NCBI GenBank assembly: GCA_020465985.1
Contig: JAANYP010004771.1
Location: 1,514,932-1,578,931, forward strand
DNA from: Centrapalus pauciflorus
Taxonomy: Eukaryota > Streptophyta > Magnoliopsida > Asterales > Asteraceae
DNA: 64,000 bases
Reading direction: 5' to 3'
The notes beneath the pieces are model-generated. The model ran no database searches, was not told the origin of the DNA, and saw nothing but the letters and a program-made list of their open reading frames with translations. Position 1 is the stretch's first letter, and the number at the start of each line of letters is the position of its first letter. Position numbers and translations under genes: made by a program. This document shows positions 32,735-45,372 of the stretch, piece after piece.

Positions 32735-33450
32735 TGGTGCTATTCGTTTTTTAAAATGTTAAATATCTGAAGTCTGAAATCACGTGTGAATTTTAAAAAA
32801 TGATTTTTAAAAGTCTGAAATCTAAAATCATGTCTGAAATTTAAAAGGATTGAAGTTTTGAATTCTGAAAAATATAAAACTAGTAACTAAATTGTAAGTT
32901 GTAAATTATATATTATATTTAATTAATTTATAGAATTGACATATTAAATTGATTTAGTATTTTAATTAATTGAAGTGAATATTAAATTTAAATGTAAATT
33001 AAATCAACTTATATTGAATTGAACTTTTTTAAAAGCAACATATATTACATTAATTTAATCTATACAAAAAAATGTAAATTAAAATATGTTAATATTTTAA
33101 TAATAAAATTAAATAATTATTTATAATTAATTAAAATAAATAATTTTTTAAATTAACTATTTTTATTTAATTAAATTTAATTTAATATTTTAGTTAAATA
33201 TTGATTTAATTTGGAAATAAAAAGTTTCATACCTTAATTTTAGATTTGAGAGTTCACCTGTTAAATGTAAGACCAATTTTAGATGTTTTAAGATATTAAG
33301 CCTGAATTATAACAAACAATTTCAAATCAATTAAGATCTAAAATCATCTAAGTCTGAAATTTAACAAACAGTCTTAAATAATTTAAGATCTTAAAACTTT
33401 AAGATTTAAGACAAATTAAAATCTGATAATGTCAAAACAAACAGGGTTTT
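32735..33450. repeat. Decayed inverted-repeat element (AAGTCTGAAATC family)
   Basis: The left part repeats 'agtctgaaatctaaaatcatgtctgaaattt'. The right part repeats 'aagatctaaaatcatctaagtctgaaattt' and ends 'tgtcaaaacaaacaggg', which faces 'gtgctattcgttttttaaaatg' on the left. Probably a non-autonomous DNA element; ends uncertain. Confidence 0.35.
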
Positions 33451-34814
33451 TATCTACTTTCTGCTAAAAATTTTGAGACTTTTCAACTATTTTAAGTTGA
33501 TGGATTTCTTACTATTTTTTCATATAAAATATAATTATTTTATTTTTTTCATTCATAGCACTTAATATATATTGTTTCATAAGAATTGAATATATCATTA
33601 CAATCATACAATTTTTATCAACAATCTAACATAATGTATTAATCTTAGTTTGAAACTTCATGTATACCAACTTATTTGACCTTCTTTTATTCTTTCCTAC
33701 ACTCAAGATTTTTTTTTTTTTCAATTTATTTGTCTAAAAGAATTCTCCCTTTTTAACCTCGCTACAAACCATGGTTCATAGAAAACGTTCATCTAAAGTG
33801 TAGGTGCAAATTTACACCATTTCATACTTTTCCTGATGTCAATACACCATTTCAGATTTTGTGTCATTCAGATGCAAATTTACTTCACTATTCGAACTAA
33901 AGGATCTTTTAATATGTCAAAAATACCCGAAATATTAAAATAACACAAACCAATTTTATAATTTATGTAAGTTATGATGCACGGATAATATAATTTATAT
34001 CCTTTTTCTTAATATTATACGAAAATATGATAGTATAATGATAAGTATCTTTGATATTAGACTTATATAAAGTCGTTTACAAGATTATTATTATGATGTG
34101 TTTTGTATAAGTTAATTTTTACTTTTATATTATATACTAGGTTAGATACATTGATACACATGTATTACTTGAGTTAATTTATAAGTATTTATTAAAAATA
34201 CATAAAAAAAAGTATAGTTTATGAAATTTTAATTATTTTGATTATTAAATTGGATTGGATTATTATTTGAATTCAAATTAGATTTTGGTAAATAACATCA
34301 GGAAGTTGGTGCCGACACAATCTAATAAGAAGTTGACACATGGTAGATTAAGTTACTCATTTATTATATTGTAGATCCATCAAAATATATATTTGATAAT
34401 AATCAAACTTTATGCAAGATAACCGTAAAATAATGTAGCTCGAATTAAATTAACTACATATTAAGAATTAAGAACAATTAGATATCTTTAAACGGATAGC
34501 CATGATTGAGCAGAGAAAATCAGGACAAAATTTTAAATTTAATAAAACTTTAATAACTTATACTTGTATGATTATAAAAAAAAACAAGGGCATTGCTATA
34601 TGTACACCCCCTTTCCTTAAATTTTACAAATTATACACCTCCTTACTCACATGATTTTTGTTAATAACGTGAAACTTTATGATTAAAAGTTAATCTACTC
34701 CCACATTAAGAATGGGTGTATGATTAGCAACTGAGGGGGATGTGCGTATAGAATTGCCCAAAAACAATAGTATTTTGCAAATCAAAAATTGCAAATATAC
34801 AGTGAAAACATTAA
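33451..34814. other. AT-rich spacer, no gene seen
   Basis: No coding frame of note, no RNA gene, no recognisable transposon ends. Confidence 0.5.
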
Positions 34815-35130
34815 GGGGGCGTTTGGTTCGCAGATTTTTTTCTCTAGGATTTGCATTTTGTCAAAGGATTTGCATTTTGCAGCATTTGCATTTGTCAGGA
34901 TTTTGTCAAAGAATTTGCATTATCTTATAGAAAAAATTTGTTAATCTGAAAAATGCAAGGTAACTGGAATTTAAAATCCTAGGGGGGAGGCTGGGATTTT
35001 AAATAACAAAGAAGGGAGGGATTTAAGAAATCCTGGGATTTTAAATCCTTACTGAAATCTGCGAACCAAACACAAGATTTTAAATGCAAATCCCAGTGAA
35101 TCCCAGGAAATCCGCGAACCAAACGCCCCC
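34815..35130 (+). mobile_element. PIF/Harbinger-type MITE (GGGGGCGTTTGGTTCGC), copy 1
   Basis: 316 bp with ends GGGGGCGTTTGGTTCGC and GCGAACCAAACGCCCCC, flanked by TAA at 34812-34814 and 35131-35133. The interior repeats 'aggatttgcattttgtcaaagg'. A second copy in the opposite orientation lies in the RING gene (49770-50062). Confidence 0.85.
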
Positions 35131-35949
35131 TAAGTTTTGTGGAGATATTCATTATTTCTTGGACACTGTTTTGAAGCGCAAAAAGTAAAGAAGTATATTG
35201 TCACTTTCGGTAAGTTGAAAAGTAGTTTTCTTTATATGCAAACATATGCTTTTTTAATAATAAATCTATTTAAATTTTCAACATTTGATTAATTGATTGT
35301 ACATCTAACGTAGAAAAAAGTTATTTAAACGGTCGAAAATTTTCTAAATTACTTTTTAATAATAATAGCATGCTAAAATTTAAGGATCAAAATTCAAAAT
35401 CAATGTTAAAAGTATCAAATAATAATCAAGTGCAAAAAATAAAGTAAGTTTATACTACAACTTAGGATAAACTGTATGTTTATTTTTTTTAATTTATGTA
35501 ATAAAATGGCTTTCAAATATATAGTGTATAAGTTGATGAGAATATTACAACATTGCACAAGTTGAGAACAAGTTGAAATGTTAGATAATTTGTGTTAAAA
35601 ATCATTTTATTGTATAATTCGGTAATATAATTTAAATTCTAACTTCTTATGAAAAAACAAAAATGTAAACATATACTTTTTTACTATAACAAATATCTAA
35701 AATCCTCATGAAATTATTATAATAAGATATGATGATCAAAATCCAAGTTACAACAATAATGTAAGAAACTAAAAACTACAAATTTACGTAAACACGGGAA
35801 ATAAATAAAGTTTATTAATAGTTTTTTATGATATAAATGATAAAAACTTATAAATCAAAAATCAACTTAGAAAAAGGAAAGTAAAACTGAATTATGAATC
35901 AAACAAACAGTGAATATATAAATCTTTATTGTAGCTTACATAACAAAAT
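35131..35949. other. AT-rich spacer, no gene seen
   Basis: Sequence upstream of the tRNA gene. It has several 'caa' motifs near the expected tRNA start, including 'cttacataacaaaatg' immediately upstream, but nothing else notable. Confidence 0.45.
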
Positions 35950-36022
35950 GGGAATGTAGCTCAGATGGTAGAGCGCTCGCTTAGCATGCGAGAGGTACGG
36001 GGATCGATACCCCGCATCTCCA
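35950..36022 (+). tRNA. tRNA-Ala(AGC): tRNA-Ala (anticodon AGC)
   Basis: 73 nt including discriminator A. It folds as a full cloverleaf: D arm GCTC...GAGC, anticodon stem CTCGC/GCGAG with loop TTAGCAT (anticodon AGC), T stem CGGGG/CCCCG with loop ATCGATA. Box A (TAGCTCAGATGG) and box B (GGGGATCGATACC) are intact. The acceptor stem GGGAATG/CATCTCC has an A-C mismatch at the fourth pair, where plant tRNA-Ala usually has G-C, plus one G-U. A T-rich pol III terminator (TTATTTTTT) follows directly. There is no intron and no encoded CCA. It may be functional or a very recent pseudogene. Confidence 0.9.
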
Positions 36023-36182
36023 TTATTTTTTCTTTTTAAAATATTTCTCTTAAATTGCAATTGGACCCCTCCATCTTTCTTGATATTAACAACGTCACCC
36101 CGCATCTCCATGTTTTTTATTTCATTATAATTCTTGTTAATTGCAACTGGACCCCTCCACTTTTCTTGATATTAACAAGGGC
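36009..36182 (+). repeat. ~87-bp tandem duplication starting in the tRNA 3' end
   Basis: 'accccgcatctccat' (3' end of the tRNA) occurs at 36009 and again at 36097. Each copy is followed by a T-rich stretch, then 'aattgcaattggacccctcc...ttcttgatattaacaa' (36053 and, diverged, 36139). The second unit thus carries an extra copy of the T-stem 3' half and acceptor 3' strand. Confidence 0.88.
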
Positions 36183-36944
36183 TCCACTGTATTAGATTAG
36201 TATGCCTAAATTTATACAAAAGCTATGATATATTTTATACGTTTTTTTATCTTGTTTATGATTACTCCCACCTACATAAAATGGGGAATTTCTAGTATTC
36301 TGATGTCATCCGGAATTCGAGATGGACTTATAAAGATAAAATACATGTAAAATTGTCAGTTTTATACATACATTCCTTTATTACTGATTACATACCTTTC
36401 TCCCTATAATGTAAGAAAAAATTAAATTTAAACACTAGGTCTCACACCATTGATAATAAAAACATGAGAAGCTATAACAGTGTACGTATGATATATTAGT
36501 AAAGAATTAAGAGGATGAAGTGTATATGTATAGCATTAATAAACATTATTTTCAAACATAACTTAAAGTTAACAAGTTTTGTGTTTTTTTTTTACTGTAA
36601 TACATAAAAGTTCATTTTATATTTTCAATTCCACGTTCCTATTAGTATTAAAAGGGCGGAAAGATTAATTATCACCTTGAAAGATATAAATTGAATAAAA
36701 ATTATTTTTATTTAAGATTATTTGTATCTAGACTTGTATGTTAAATTTTTTAAGTCAACGAAATCCCTAAAGGATTTGCTTAGACAAAGATGGGAGGGAT
36801 TCGATCTGCAAAAGTTTGTTTTCAAAAACATATTTGTTGAGTTTTTAAAATAAATAACGGGAGTAGTATAATTAACATATTATATAATTAAAATCTATCT
36901 AATTAAGATATGTTTGATAGATACATTGGATTGAATTGTAAGCA

Positions 36945-37043
<99 letters not shown>

Positions 37044-38268
37044 TAAATTCATGATCGATGATAAGCTTAGAAATAATTAATCTTGAAAATATATAACATA
37101 ACTTCATATTTGAAATATTATATATATATATATATATTGTGTTCTTATTGCTATATATAACAGATCGATATAGCTAATTATAATTTTCATATGGATAAGA
37201 AGAGATCGATGGACTTGGCATGCTAGATTTTACTTAATTATGCTCTCAAAAAAGATATTATTGTTATTTATTAATTAGTGCATTAAGTTAGATAATAACC
37301 TTAAAAATCTATATATGATGTGTTGTACGTGTTCTTGAAAATAATAAGCTTCATGTTTGTACGTAATATAATTGTGTTCTGATTGCTTTAAATCTATAAT
37401 AGATGTAATTTTCATATGGACATCATGCTAACTTTCCACCAACTAAATATATATATGTCTCAGGATTAATGAAGGTGATATATGCATGTGTAATTTTATG
37501 GACCGATCTAATTAATGAGTTATTAGAGACTTAATTTCTCTTACCTCGATCGTGACAGATTATCATATTAGAATCCATGTTGGTCGATCATATCGTGTAT
37601 ATATATACGTGCGTATATTTGATCATATGATTACACGTGTGAGAGCTGCCTGTATATATATAATTGTACCTATCCTTATTAATTTATGATATATATATAT
37701 ATACTTAACAATATATATATATATATATTCACAAGTAGTTTTAAAATCCAATTAAGACCTATAGAAATTTCTTTTATTAACCGTACGTGACGACTTTCTA
37801 TATATAATATATACTTTCTGGTAATTTTGATTCAATGAAAAAAATATAATTAATTCAATTTAAAAAATTAGGGATATATAATTAAAGAATCTGAAACTTC
37901 AAAAAAGATATCATTCTAACTTAATTTATCCAAAAAGAACACCAATAAAGTAGGGGTAGATATAAATAAATCTTGAAATAATTATCAACCAACCAAAAAA
38001 AAGTTTAATTAATCATTAATAATTACAACTCCTTTTAATTAGTGTGTGGGAGAGTTTAGGTAAGAGAAAAGGCATAATCTAAATTAAAAGTATTTATATA
38101 TAATGAGTGACCTTTAATTTGCTACATTACATTTTCTAGAACAACAAATTATGTGGAAAAAAGTTCATTAAAGAAACAATACCAAACATGATCACTTGTG
38201 CATGAGAAATAAGGCATAACACAAGGTAGGGTTGTATTTGTATGAATGTACATATATGTATGGATTAT
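36183..38268. other. AT-rich spacer, no gene seen
   Basis: Contains (TA)n at 36953-37039 and many short (TA) runs to 37740. An 'ataataagcttcatg'-type phrase recurs near 37100 and 37340, suggesting an old duplication ('gtgttcttattgctatatataacag' / 'gtgttctgattgctttaaatctataatag'). No gene seen. Confidence 0.45.
36953..37039. repeat. (TA)n microsatellite
   Basis: About 43 uninterrupted TA units. Unlike those at 4806 and 61738, no transposon end abuts it. Confidence 0.95.
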
Positions 38269-38301
38269 GGGGGTTGGTGGGTGGGGATGGGGTGGGGTGG
38301 G
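38269..38301 (+). other. G-quadruplex-capable G-run cluster
   Basis: Seven runs of two to five G within 33 nt ('gggggttggtgggtgggg' then 'atggggtggggtggg'), fitting G3+ N1-7 G-quadruplex rules. It stands out in an AT-rich spacer with no gene assigned nearby. Confidence 0.75.
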
Positions 38302-38620
38302 TGTCCATTACTATGAGGACAAAAGCATTGGGATAAATTAGAGAAACAAAAACCCTTGATATATGGTTTCCATGCACATGCATGCATGCACATGTCCCCC
38401 TCTCTCCCATCACTTAATTGTATATCATGCATCATCATCATCATCATAACAATTATATTTGTGCAAAACTCCATCTCCAAGAAGCCAAGATCAATCATTC
38501 CTTCACTTTGGACTTTTAGCTTTTGGAGTTAATTAGGGTTGGTCTACCTCATGTTGATCCATATATGATGATCGACTATATATATAGGTTCAAGATCTAT
38601 GGAGTATCATCTTTTGTTGA

Positions 38621-38995
38621 AGTACTAGAGTACCATATTAAGTGTACATGTTCATTACGATAAAATGTTGAATTTAATGCACAACTATAATATACATATG
38701 CTCAAATGTGCATTATTATTGACTAGTTCACACCATTTACATGTTCATTATGAAAAAAAATGTCTCATTTCATGCAAAATAACAATATGCACATGTTTAT
38801 GTGCAATATGCATAATTAAACATGTGTATATAGCGCACTTTTGCATGAAATTGCACATTTTGTCTTAATTAACATGTAAATGATATGAATTAATCAATTG
38901 TAATGCAATTTTGAACATGTGTATATTATAATTTTACATGAAATTTAACATTTTATCGTAATGAACATGTACATTTAATATGGTTTTCCAGTACT
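38621..38995. mobile_element. Foldback MITE with nested inverted repeats
   Basis: The left 'accatattaagtgtacatg...attacgataaaatgtt' is mirrored by the right 'aacattttatcgtaat...catgtacatttaatatggt'. Inside, a second pair ('catttacatgttcattatg' vs 'ttaattaacatgtaaatg'; 'atgcaaaataacaatatgcac' vs 'gtgcaatatgcataat') gives a nested hairpin. The target duplication is not clear. Confidence 0.65.
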
Positions 38996-41464
38996 ACAGT
39001 CTAATATAATATCCAATTGATCTCAACCTATATATATATAAAAGCTAATTATCATGCATGATCATAATTTTCATTTACTTATGTAAGAATGCTAGCTTAC
39101 TTAGACATTATGTATGCATGCTTATATATGATATAATATATACTTGTAACATCGATCTTCTTAATATGATCATGGATATATACTAATAATTAAAACAACG
39201 ATAATCAATATATAGAAAAACTGTAATAATTAATTAGCATATATTCGATCATCAATTTAATCAGTCTTCTATTGATCTCAATTTAATTAGGGCACGTGTT
39301 AGATATATGTACGTGTTAATCTTATCATATATGGATATCTCGAAAATAAGACAATTAACTAAAGATGATCTATAAAATTAAAAGGAAAAGAAAATAATCA
39401 AAAAGATTGATGTATATATACATATATATAGAAAAAGTTAAAGAAAAGGTTAAGAAGGTAAAAACAAAAGGAAAAAATGATTGAAAAATGAGTAGGTATT
39501 TTTGCATGGGCAAGGTTATGGGTTCGTGATATTAGGTAGACATGCTTTTTTCTGCTTATATATACACCATATATGCATGTTCCCTTCTAAATTTATTCTC
39601 TTTCGATTTTCTTCTATTAATTTTACAAATTTATATATTGTTTTAGCTTTTATATTTACTGTGGAGTGTTTGTTTTCGGAATAAAAGACTAATACAGCCA
39701 TATAATGGGGTGTAATTAATATCTTTTTAGCGAAAAAAAAAAATTAGGGTAAATCATAACTTTCATCTCTGTGATCGATTTAATTACTACATATTATGGA
39801 TTGGGCATTTAACTATAAAAATTGTACTGACAGTTCTTGTGATTGAAGTTTTGTTACGGATCCTGTCCTTTGGTAATCTAAAATAACGATTTTACCCTTA
39901 TTTATTTAATAATTATTATTAAAGTTGTTTTTATTATTATTAAATGATAAAAAAAAATACAAGTAAAATTAATTTAATACAAAAGACTTAAAATTAAATA
40001 AAAATATTAATAAATACAAATGAATTATTATTATTATTTATTTAAAAACTAAAAAAATAGCGTTTTAAGTTTAGCTTTTTGAAGTTTAAAATTTTTTAAA
40101 AAAATTTAAATCAAAAAATAAATGTAATCATTGTTAATACATAAACAATTTTTTCACTTTGAGTAAACGTTTAAAATTTTAAATTCAGTTTTTCACACTT
40201 TCATTTCTAAAATTCAGTCCATCTTTTTTTTTATTTATAACGTATGATGAGATTTGTGATGATATTTCTAACTACATTTCCAACTGGGCTTTATGTTGTG
40301 GGTTTATACTTTATACATTTTCCGGAGATATCATCTCTCTAATTTCTCGCTACTAATTTGTGGTGGGTTTATACAATTTTTTTAATAATGGTTGAAAGTT
40401 ATTTAACAAATAAATAAAGGAAAAAAACAACTCTTTGTTCTAGTATGTTTATTTAAAATTAGAAAGAATACTAATTTCTTTAACAAATGGTCCGATGTTA
40501 ATGTTTTTTGTATTGAGTTTATAAAAAAAATAATGAAATAAACTTAAACATGATATCTTTATAAAAATAGATAAATTAAAAGAATGGTTTTTTTTAATTA
40601 ATTATTATTTCTTTTAACTTTAAAGATAAGAATAATGTTAGAAATAAAAATTATTTAAAAGAGAATAATGCTTTACACTTAATAAATTTAAATTGTATAT
40701 GGGTTTTTTTTTACCACGTGTGACATTCATTAAGAATGAGAAAAAAGACGGAAACAAATCATAATATATATAGGTTTAACAAGTGTCAAATACATAACTA
40801 TAATTATAAGACTAGTTTATTAATCCGTTTATTAATAAAAAAATCTTTTAAATATTGTTTGTTTTGATTTTGTGGGATTTAAAAATCTAACCATAATCTT
40901 ATTTTAAAAGTAATTTGATTTAGATTTTTTAGTTTAATCTTGAGATATTAATTAACATTTGTCATTAGTAGAAGATGTCATTTGGTATCATGAGAAGTTG
41001 ATAAATGAAAAGTTAATTACTTTTTTAATAGTATTTTTAGATATTGTCATCGATCAATATTATTTGTTCAATTTTCATGTCTTTTTTATACACATGTACA
41101 TATATACCGTTCAATTTTTAACATTCTCAAATCTTCGAATCATGACGTCCACACATTTATTGGCAAACTAGTCATTGGTCTTATTCTCGTGTTTACTATA
41201 TATCTTTTATATTTATTGTCCTTTTTGATTTAACACCAATTAGTTGGAGTACTTGTCTCACATAACATACAATTTCATAATCATCCAATCCAATCTTCTC
41301 ATAGTAAATCATATGAAAATGAAGGTTTTTAAGGTTTCATCCAATTTATTGATGCTCTAATCAATGGTTTAGTTAATTAACTTATGTCATTAAATCATCA
41401 TTGACTAATAATAATTAATCAATATCCATTGTTAATTTCATTCAATTCAATTTAGTCTCGTTAG
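38996..41464. other. AT-rich spacer, no gene seen
   Basis: A possible MITE trace begins at 39745 ('agggtaaatcataactttc') and ends near 39898 ('cgattttaccctt'), too weak to call. No coding or RNA gene. Confidence 0.45.
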
Positions 41465-41636
41465 TTAATTTGTCCAAAACCAATGGAGTTTAGCTCATTT
41501 GGTATGATGGTGATATGTAAGCCGTTGGATGCAAGTTGAAATTTAGGTGGAGAAAGTAAGTTTTAAAGTCCTCACTGGGAGCAAAGGAGTAGAAGTAGAA
41601 TAATTTGTCATTAAAAAAAATTTAATTTGTCCAAAA
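41465..41636 (+). mobile_element. SINE with perfect 15-bp target duplication
   Basis: The body 41480-41621 starts near 'aatggagtttagctcatttgg' (box A TTAGCTCATTTGG) and ends in A8. The 15-bp sequence TTAATTTGTCCAAAA is duplicated exactly at 41465-41479 and 41622-41636. Box B has decayed (gttggatgc). The body shares 'gcaagttgaaatttaggtgg' with the minus-strand SINE at 8805-8955. Confidence 0.88.
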
Positions 41637-42366
41637 AACACGATTAAATCTGCACTGAGTAGTTATCCAAATTCAATATATGGATCAACATGACTCTTTT
41701 ACGTTTTCAGAAATATGACAGATGTTCTGTGTTTTTTAATGCAAGCGGTTACACGGCCAACATGATCTAAGTTAAGTAAGAAGGTAATAACTAGTCTTGA
41801 ACTTATAATCTGGTCACTTGTATGTGCTCATATTTCTTTAATATTGTAAATTTGTAACATCCAATATTTTCACATAATTTCTTATTTCGAAATTATGTAA
41901 ATATACTTAATTTAATTGTTCATCGTGTAGAATTTGATTTAGTCTCAAACTTGAATTTCAAAAGTCAACATATGTGTTTAATAAAGTTTATATGAATTTA
42001 GTATTTACTAAGAATTTTAAACTATTTATTACATTTCTTGGAAGTCTTGGTTTCTAATTGTCAATTTAACAAATAAATGAATAAATGATTGTTGATAGAA
42101 TTAGCAATTTATACCAATTATTCATGTTATTTGTTTTTTTTTAAAGACAATTATTCCTTAACAAACTATTGTTGGATATGTAAATACATAATCAATATCA
42201 ACATCTAATACCTTATAAGAAAAAGAAAAGTGTAATTTACAGCAAACATTTTGTAACTTTACTTAACATTTTTCTTCCTAGAATAGTGGCAAATTACAAG
42301 TCTTTGTTCATAAAGAATTTGAAAATGTAAATATGTAATTTGTGGGTTTGGTGTCGGTTTTTTAAA

Positions 42367-44102
42367 GGGCAAATGACCAAACATAGTAACAACTTTTGCA
42401 TTTTTATCATTAATAGTAACATTATTTATTTTTTATAATGACCAAACATAGTAACAACTTTTGCATTTTTATCATTAATAGTAACATTATTTATTTTTTA
42501 TCATTTATAGTAACAACTTTTTATTTTTCTATCTATAATAGTAACTGGTTACCTGCAAACTTGTTTAGCAGGTCACCAACAACTTTTCAGTTATAAAAAA
42601 TAGCAACAACTTTTCATATTTTTATTAATAACAGTAAGATAACAAATTAAACCAAACTTTTTTTTTTATTTTTCAAGTTTTTCTAAGATTTCATAAACAC
42701 CAAAACAAACTCAATTTATGTTTCAATTTATTTAATTACATTACTACTATATTTAGTGACTATTTTTTTATTTTCATTAAATTTATTTATTTACATTTTT
42801 TTATTTTTTCATAACCTTATAAAATTTTAAGATATATTCTGAATATTTATTTACGATTAGATAAAAATCTGATCATTTATTCACAATTATATATAATATG
42901 AATGAAAAAAATACTACGAATCATTTCAAATTCACTTTTTCCAAACGTCAAAAACTATGAATCATTCTCTTTTTAGTTTTTCCCATAAAATAATGTGAAC
43001 TATTTTGGTTTTTTAGTTTTTTCGATCTAAATGGGTTGTAGTTTTTATATAAAAAAACTAAAAATAAAAAATTGGTTGCAATTTTTTTCAAGCAGAAAAA
43101 CTATAAACCACAATTATTTATAATTTTTTGTGTTGTTAAAAATTGTAACACCCCGTCTTTGAGAAATATTATGTGATTGTGTTATAAGCTGCTAAATTAT
43201 GGAAGTGGTTTAGCAAAGTATTTGGAAGTGGTTATGTATCGTTTTTATGGGTTGCAATATTATTCATTTGGCAAAACTATAAACTGTAATGATTCATAGT
43301 TGTTTTGTAAAAAAATATAAATGAGTTGCAATTATTTTGTACGAAAAATAAAAAATAATTTATAGTTTTGTGTAAAAAAAAATCTAAAACATGATTGGAT
43401 CGTAGTTTTCATTCGGGAAAGCTAAAAGTTGAATGGTTTGTAATCAATTTCGTTTAGAATTCATTAAGAAGCCAAACAATTTGTAATTTTTATCCAAATG
43501 AAAAAGTATTGCGACCCATTCATTTTTTAGTTTTCCTATGAATGGAAAAACCATGACTTATTGTGGTTTATAGTTTTAAGAATAAAAAATATTGAGACTC
43601 ATTTTGATTTTTTGTTTTTTAAATTAAAAAATTATGACTCATTTAGCTTGGAAAAACAAAAAATGAAATGATTTGTATTATTTTGTTCTGAAAAACTAAG
43701 AGAATGATTGTTCGTAGTTTTTTAGTTGGAAAAAGTGAAAATTGAAATGATTCATAGTATTTTTTTTCATTCATATTATATATGATTGTGAATAAATAAT
43801 CGAATATTATCTATCCGTAAATATTCAGAATATAAATTTGGTTTTATGACATATTAGAAAACATAATAAAATAAAAAATTTATGTTTTAATTTGATATGT
43901 TACTATTATTAATAAAAATCTGAAAAGATGTTACTATTTTTTATAACTGAAAAGTTGGTGACCTGCTAAACAGGTTTCTAGGTTACCAATTACCAATTTG
44001 ATTGAAAAATAAAAAGTTGTTACTATAAATGATAAAAAATAAATAATGTTACTATTAATGATAAAAATGTCAAAAAATATTATTATTTTTGGTCATTTGC
44101 CC
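42367..44102. mobile_element. 1.7-kb giant inverted-repeat (foldback) element
   Basis: Ends are GGGCAAATGACC and GGTCATTTGCCC. Inverted similarity runs inward about 590 bp on each side. Examples: 'aaaaaatagcaacaacttttca' vs 'tgaaaagatgttactatttttt'; 'tttatttacgattagataaaaa' near 42850 vs 'tatccgtaaatattcag' near 43830; and 'cactttttcc' at 42940 vs 'ggaaaaagtg' at 43728. The centre (about 42950-43730) repeats 'aaactatgaatcatt'-like phrases in both orientations. The left arm holds a 65-bp tandem duplication (42373 and 42438). It encodes no protein. The long arms suggest a Mutator-like/foldback origin, but I see no 9-bp duplication. Confidence 0.8.
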
Positions 44103-45372
44103 AATTAGTTAATTATTCAAAAAGATATGAAAAAATAAACAAAAAACGATGTACATTTGATTGCACATCACGTGTTTGATGGATTTCCTCAAAGAAAAGA
44201 TAGAGAGGCATATATTTAGATCGAGGATGATATTGATGAAGGGTAGATAGAGAGGCATGATTGATTTGGCCCGGCGAAAACACCACCCTAACTCACAGCA
44301 TCGGTTGCCCCCCGCCGTTCAATTCCATTAATTACTCAATCCCTCAAACTCAGAACCGGCCATATGCCTGGATTTAAGACAAATTAAACATCATCGTTTT
44401 TTTCATAAACCATGTCGATCTTAACATCCTATCGTAAATTCATTTCTTTCTTTTGTATGAAAAAATAATAATTAATTTTTTTTTATTAGAGTTAAATGCA
44501 TATTTAATTATTTATCAATTTGCATAATTACTTGTTATTTTTTATAATATTATGCAACTAGCCCACTATTGTAGATAAACTTATAATTTAAAATATTTAT
44601 ATATAACTTTTTGCAATGAACTTTATTAATTTTTTTAACCAAATTAATTATACAATGATTTAAAATTTAATTTATTTATACAATCACCTTAACATCTTAA
44701 CACTTTGTTTAGGTAGGATCTTGTGCGTATTTTTCTTCTTATAAATAGATATATTTTCTTTTATATTTAAATTTATTAATGTCAATTTCGTATTGGACTT
44801 TGAATTATTTCATTATTTTTTGTAAATTATAGTGTTATTAAACTATAAAAAATAACAAATGACATATAACAGTTGCCAAATAATTGAAAAGTTCATATTA
44901 ATTAATCATACCTAATATCAAAATATTAGTACAAAGTCATCAAGTAACAAATTGTTTTATTCAATTTCAGAGGGATATACAAAGGGATAGAGATAGATTA
45001 TTAGATAGAGAAATTATGAAAGATGATAGAGAAAAGAGGAGTGACAAATATGACTGGAAATTTTTAATCATAATCAATTAGTTGTGATGTGTAAAAGATT
45101 TTAAAGGATGTATTTAAGATACTCCTAAAATAATAATTTCAATGTGTAATCATCAAATAAATTTTGTTCCTCAAAATGAAAGACAATGTGAAAATTACAA
45201 ATATAAATAATTATTTAGATTCTTACATTAATTGTTGTTTGTAATAATATTATAACCACATATAGAATTATAAAAATATTGTTTTAATTTAATTTATATT
45301 ATTTTAAAATAAAATTAACATATAAATCATGTAACAGTATGATGACAAGTTAGTCATTTATATTGTAATCTA
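44103..45372. other. Spacer, no gene seen
   Basis: About 44250-44370 is more GC-rich ('ggcccggcgaaaacaccacc', 'ggttgccccccgccg') than its surroundings but has no supported frame. The rest is AT-rich. Confidence 0.4.

Noticed and set aside
38340..38620. Possible microRNA precursor
   Set aside because: I looked for hairpins and known plant miRNA words (miR156, 159, 160, 164, 166, 171, 172, 319, 390) and found none.
39745..39900. Possible MITE with AGGGTAAAT ends
   Set aside because: Only about 10 bp of imperfect inverted match and no target duplication.
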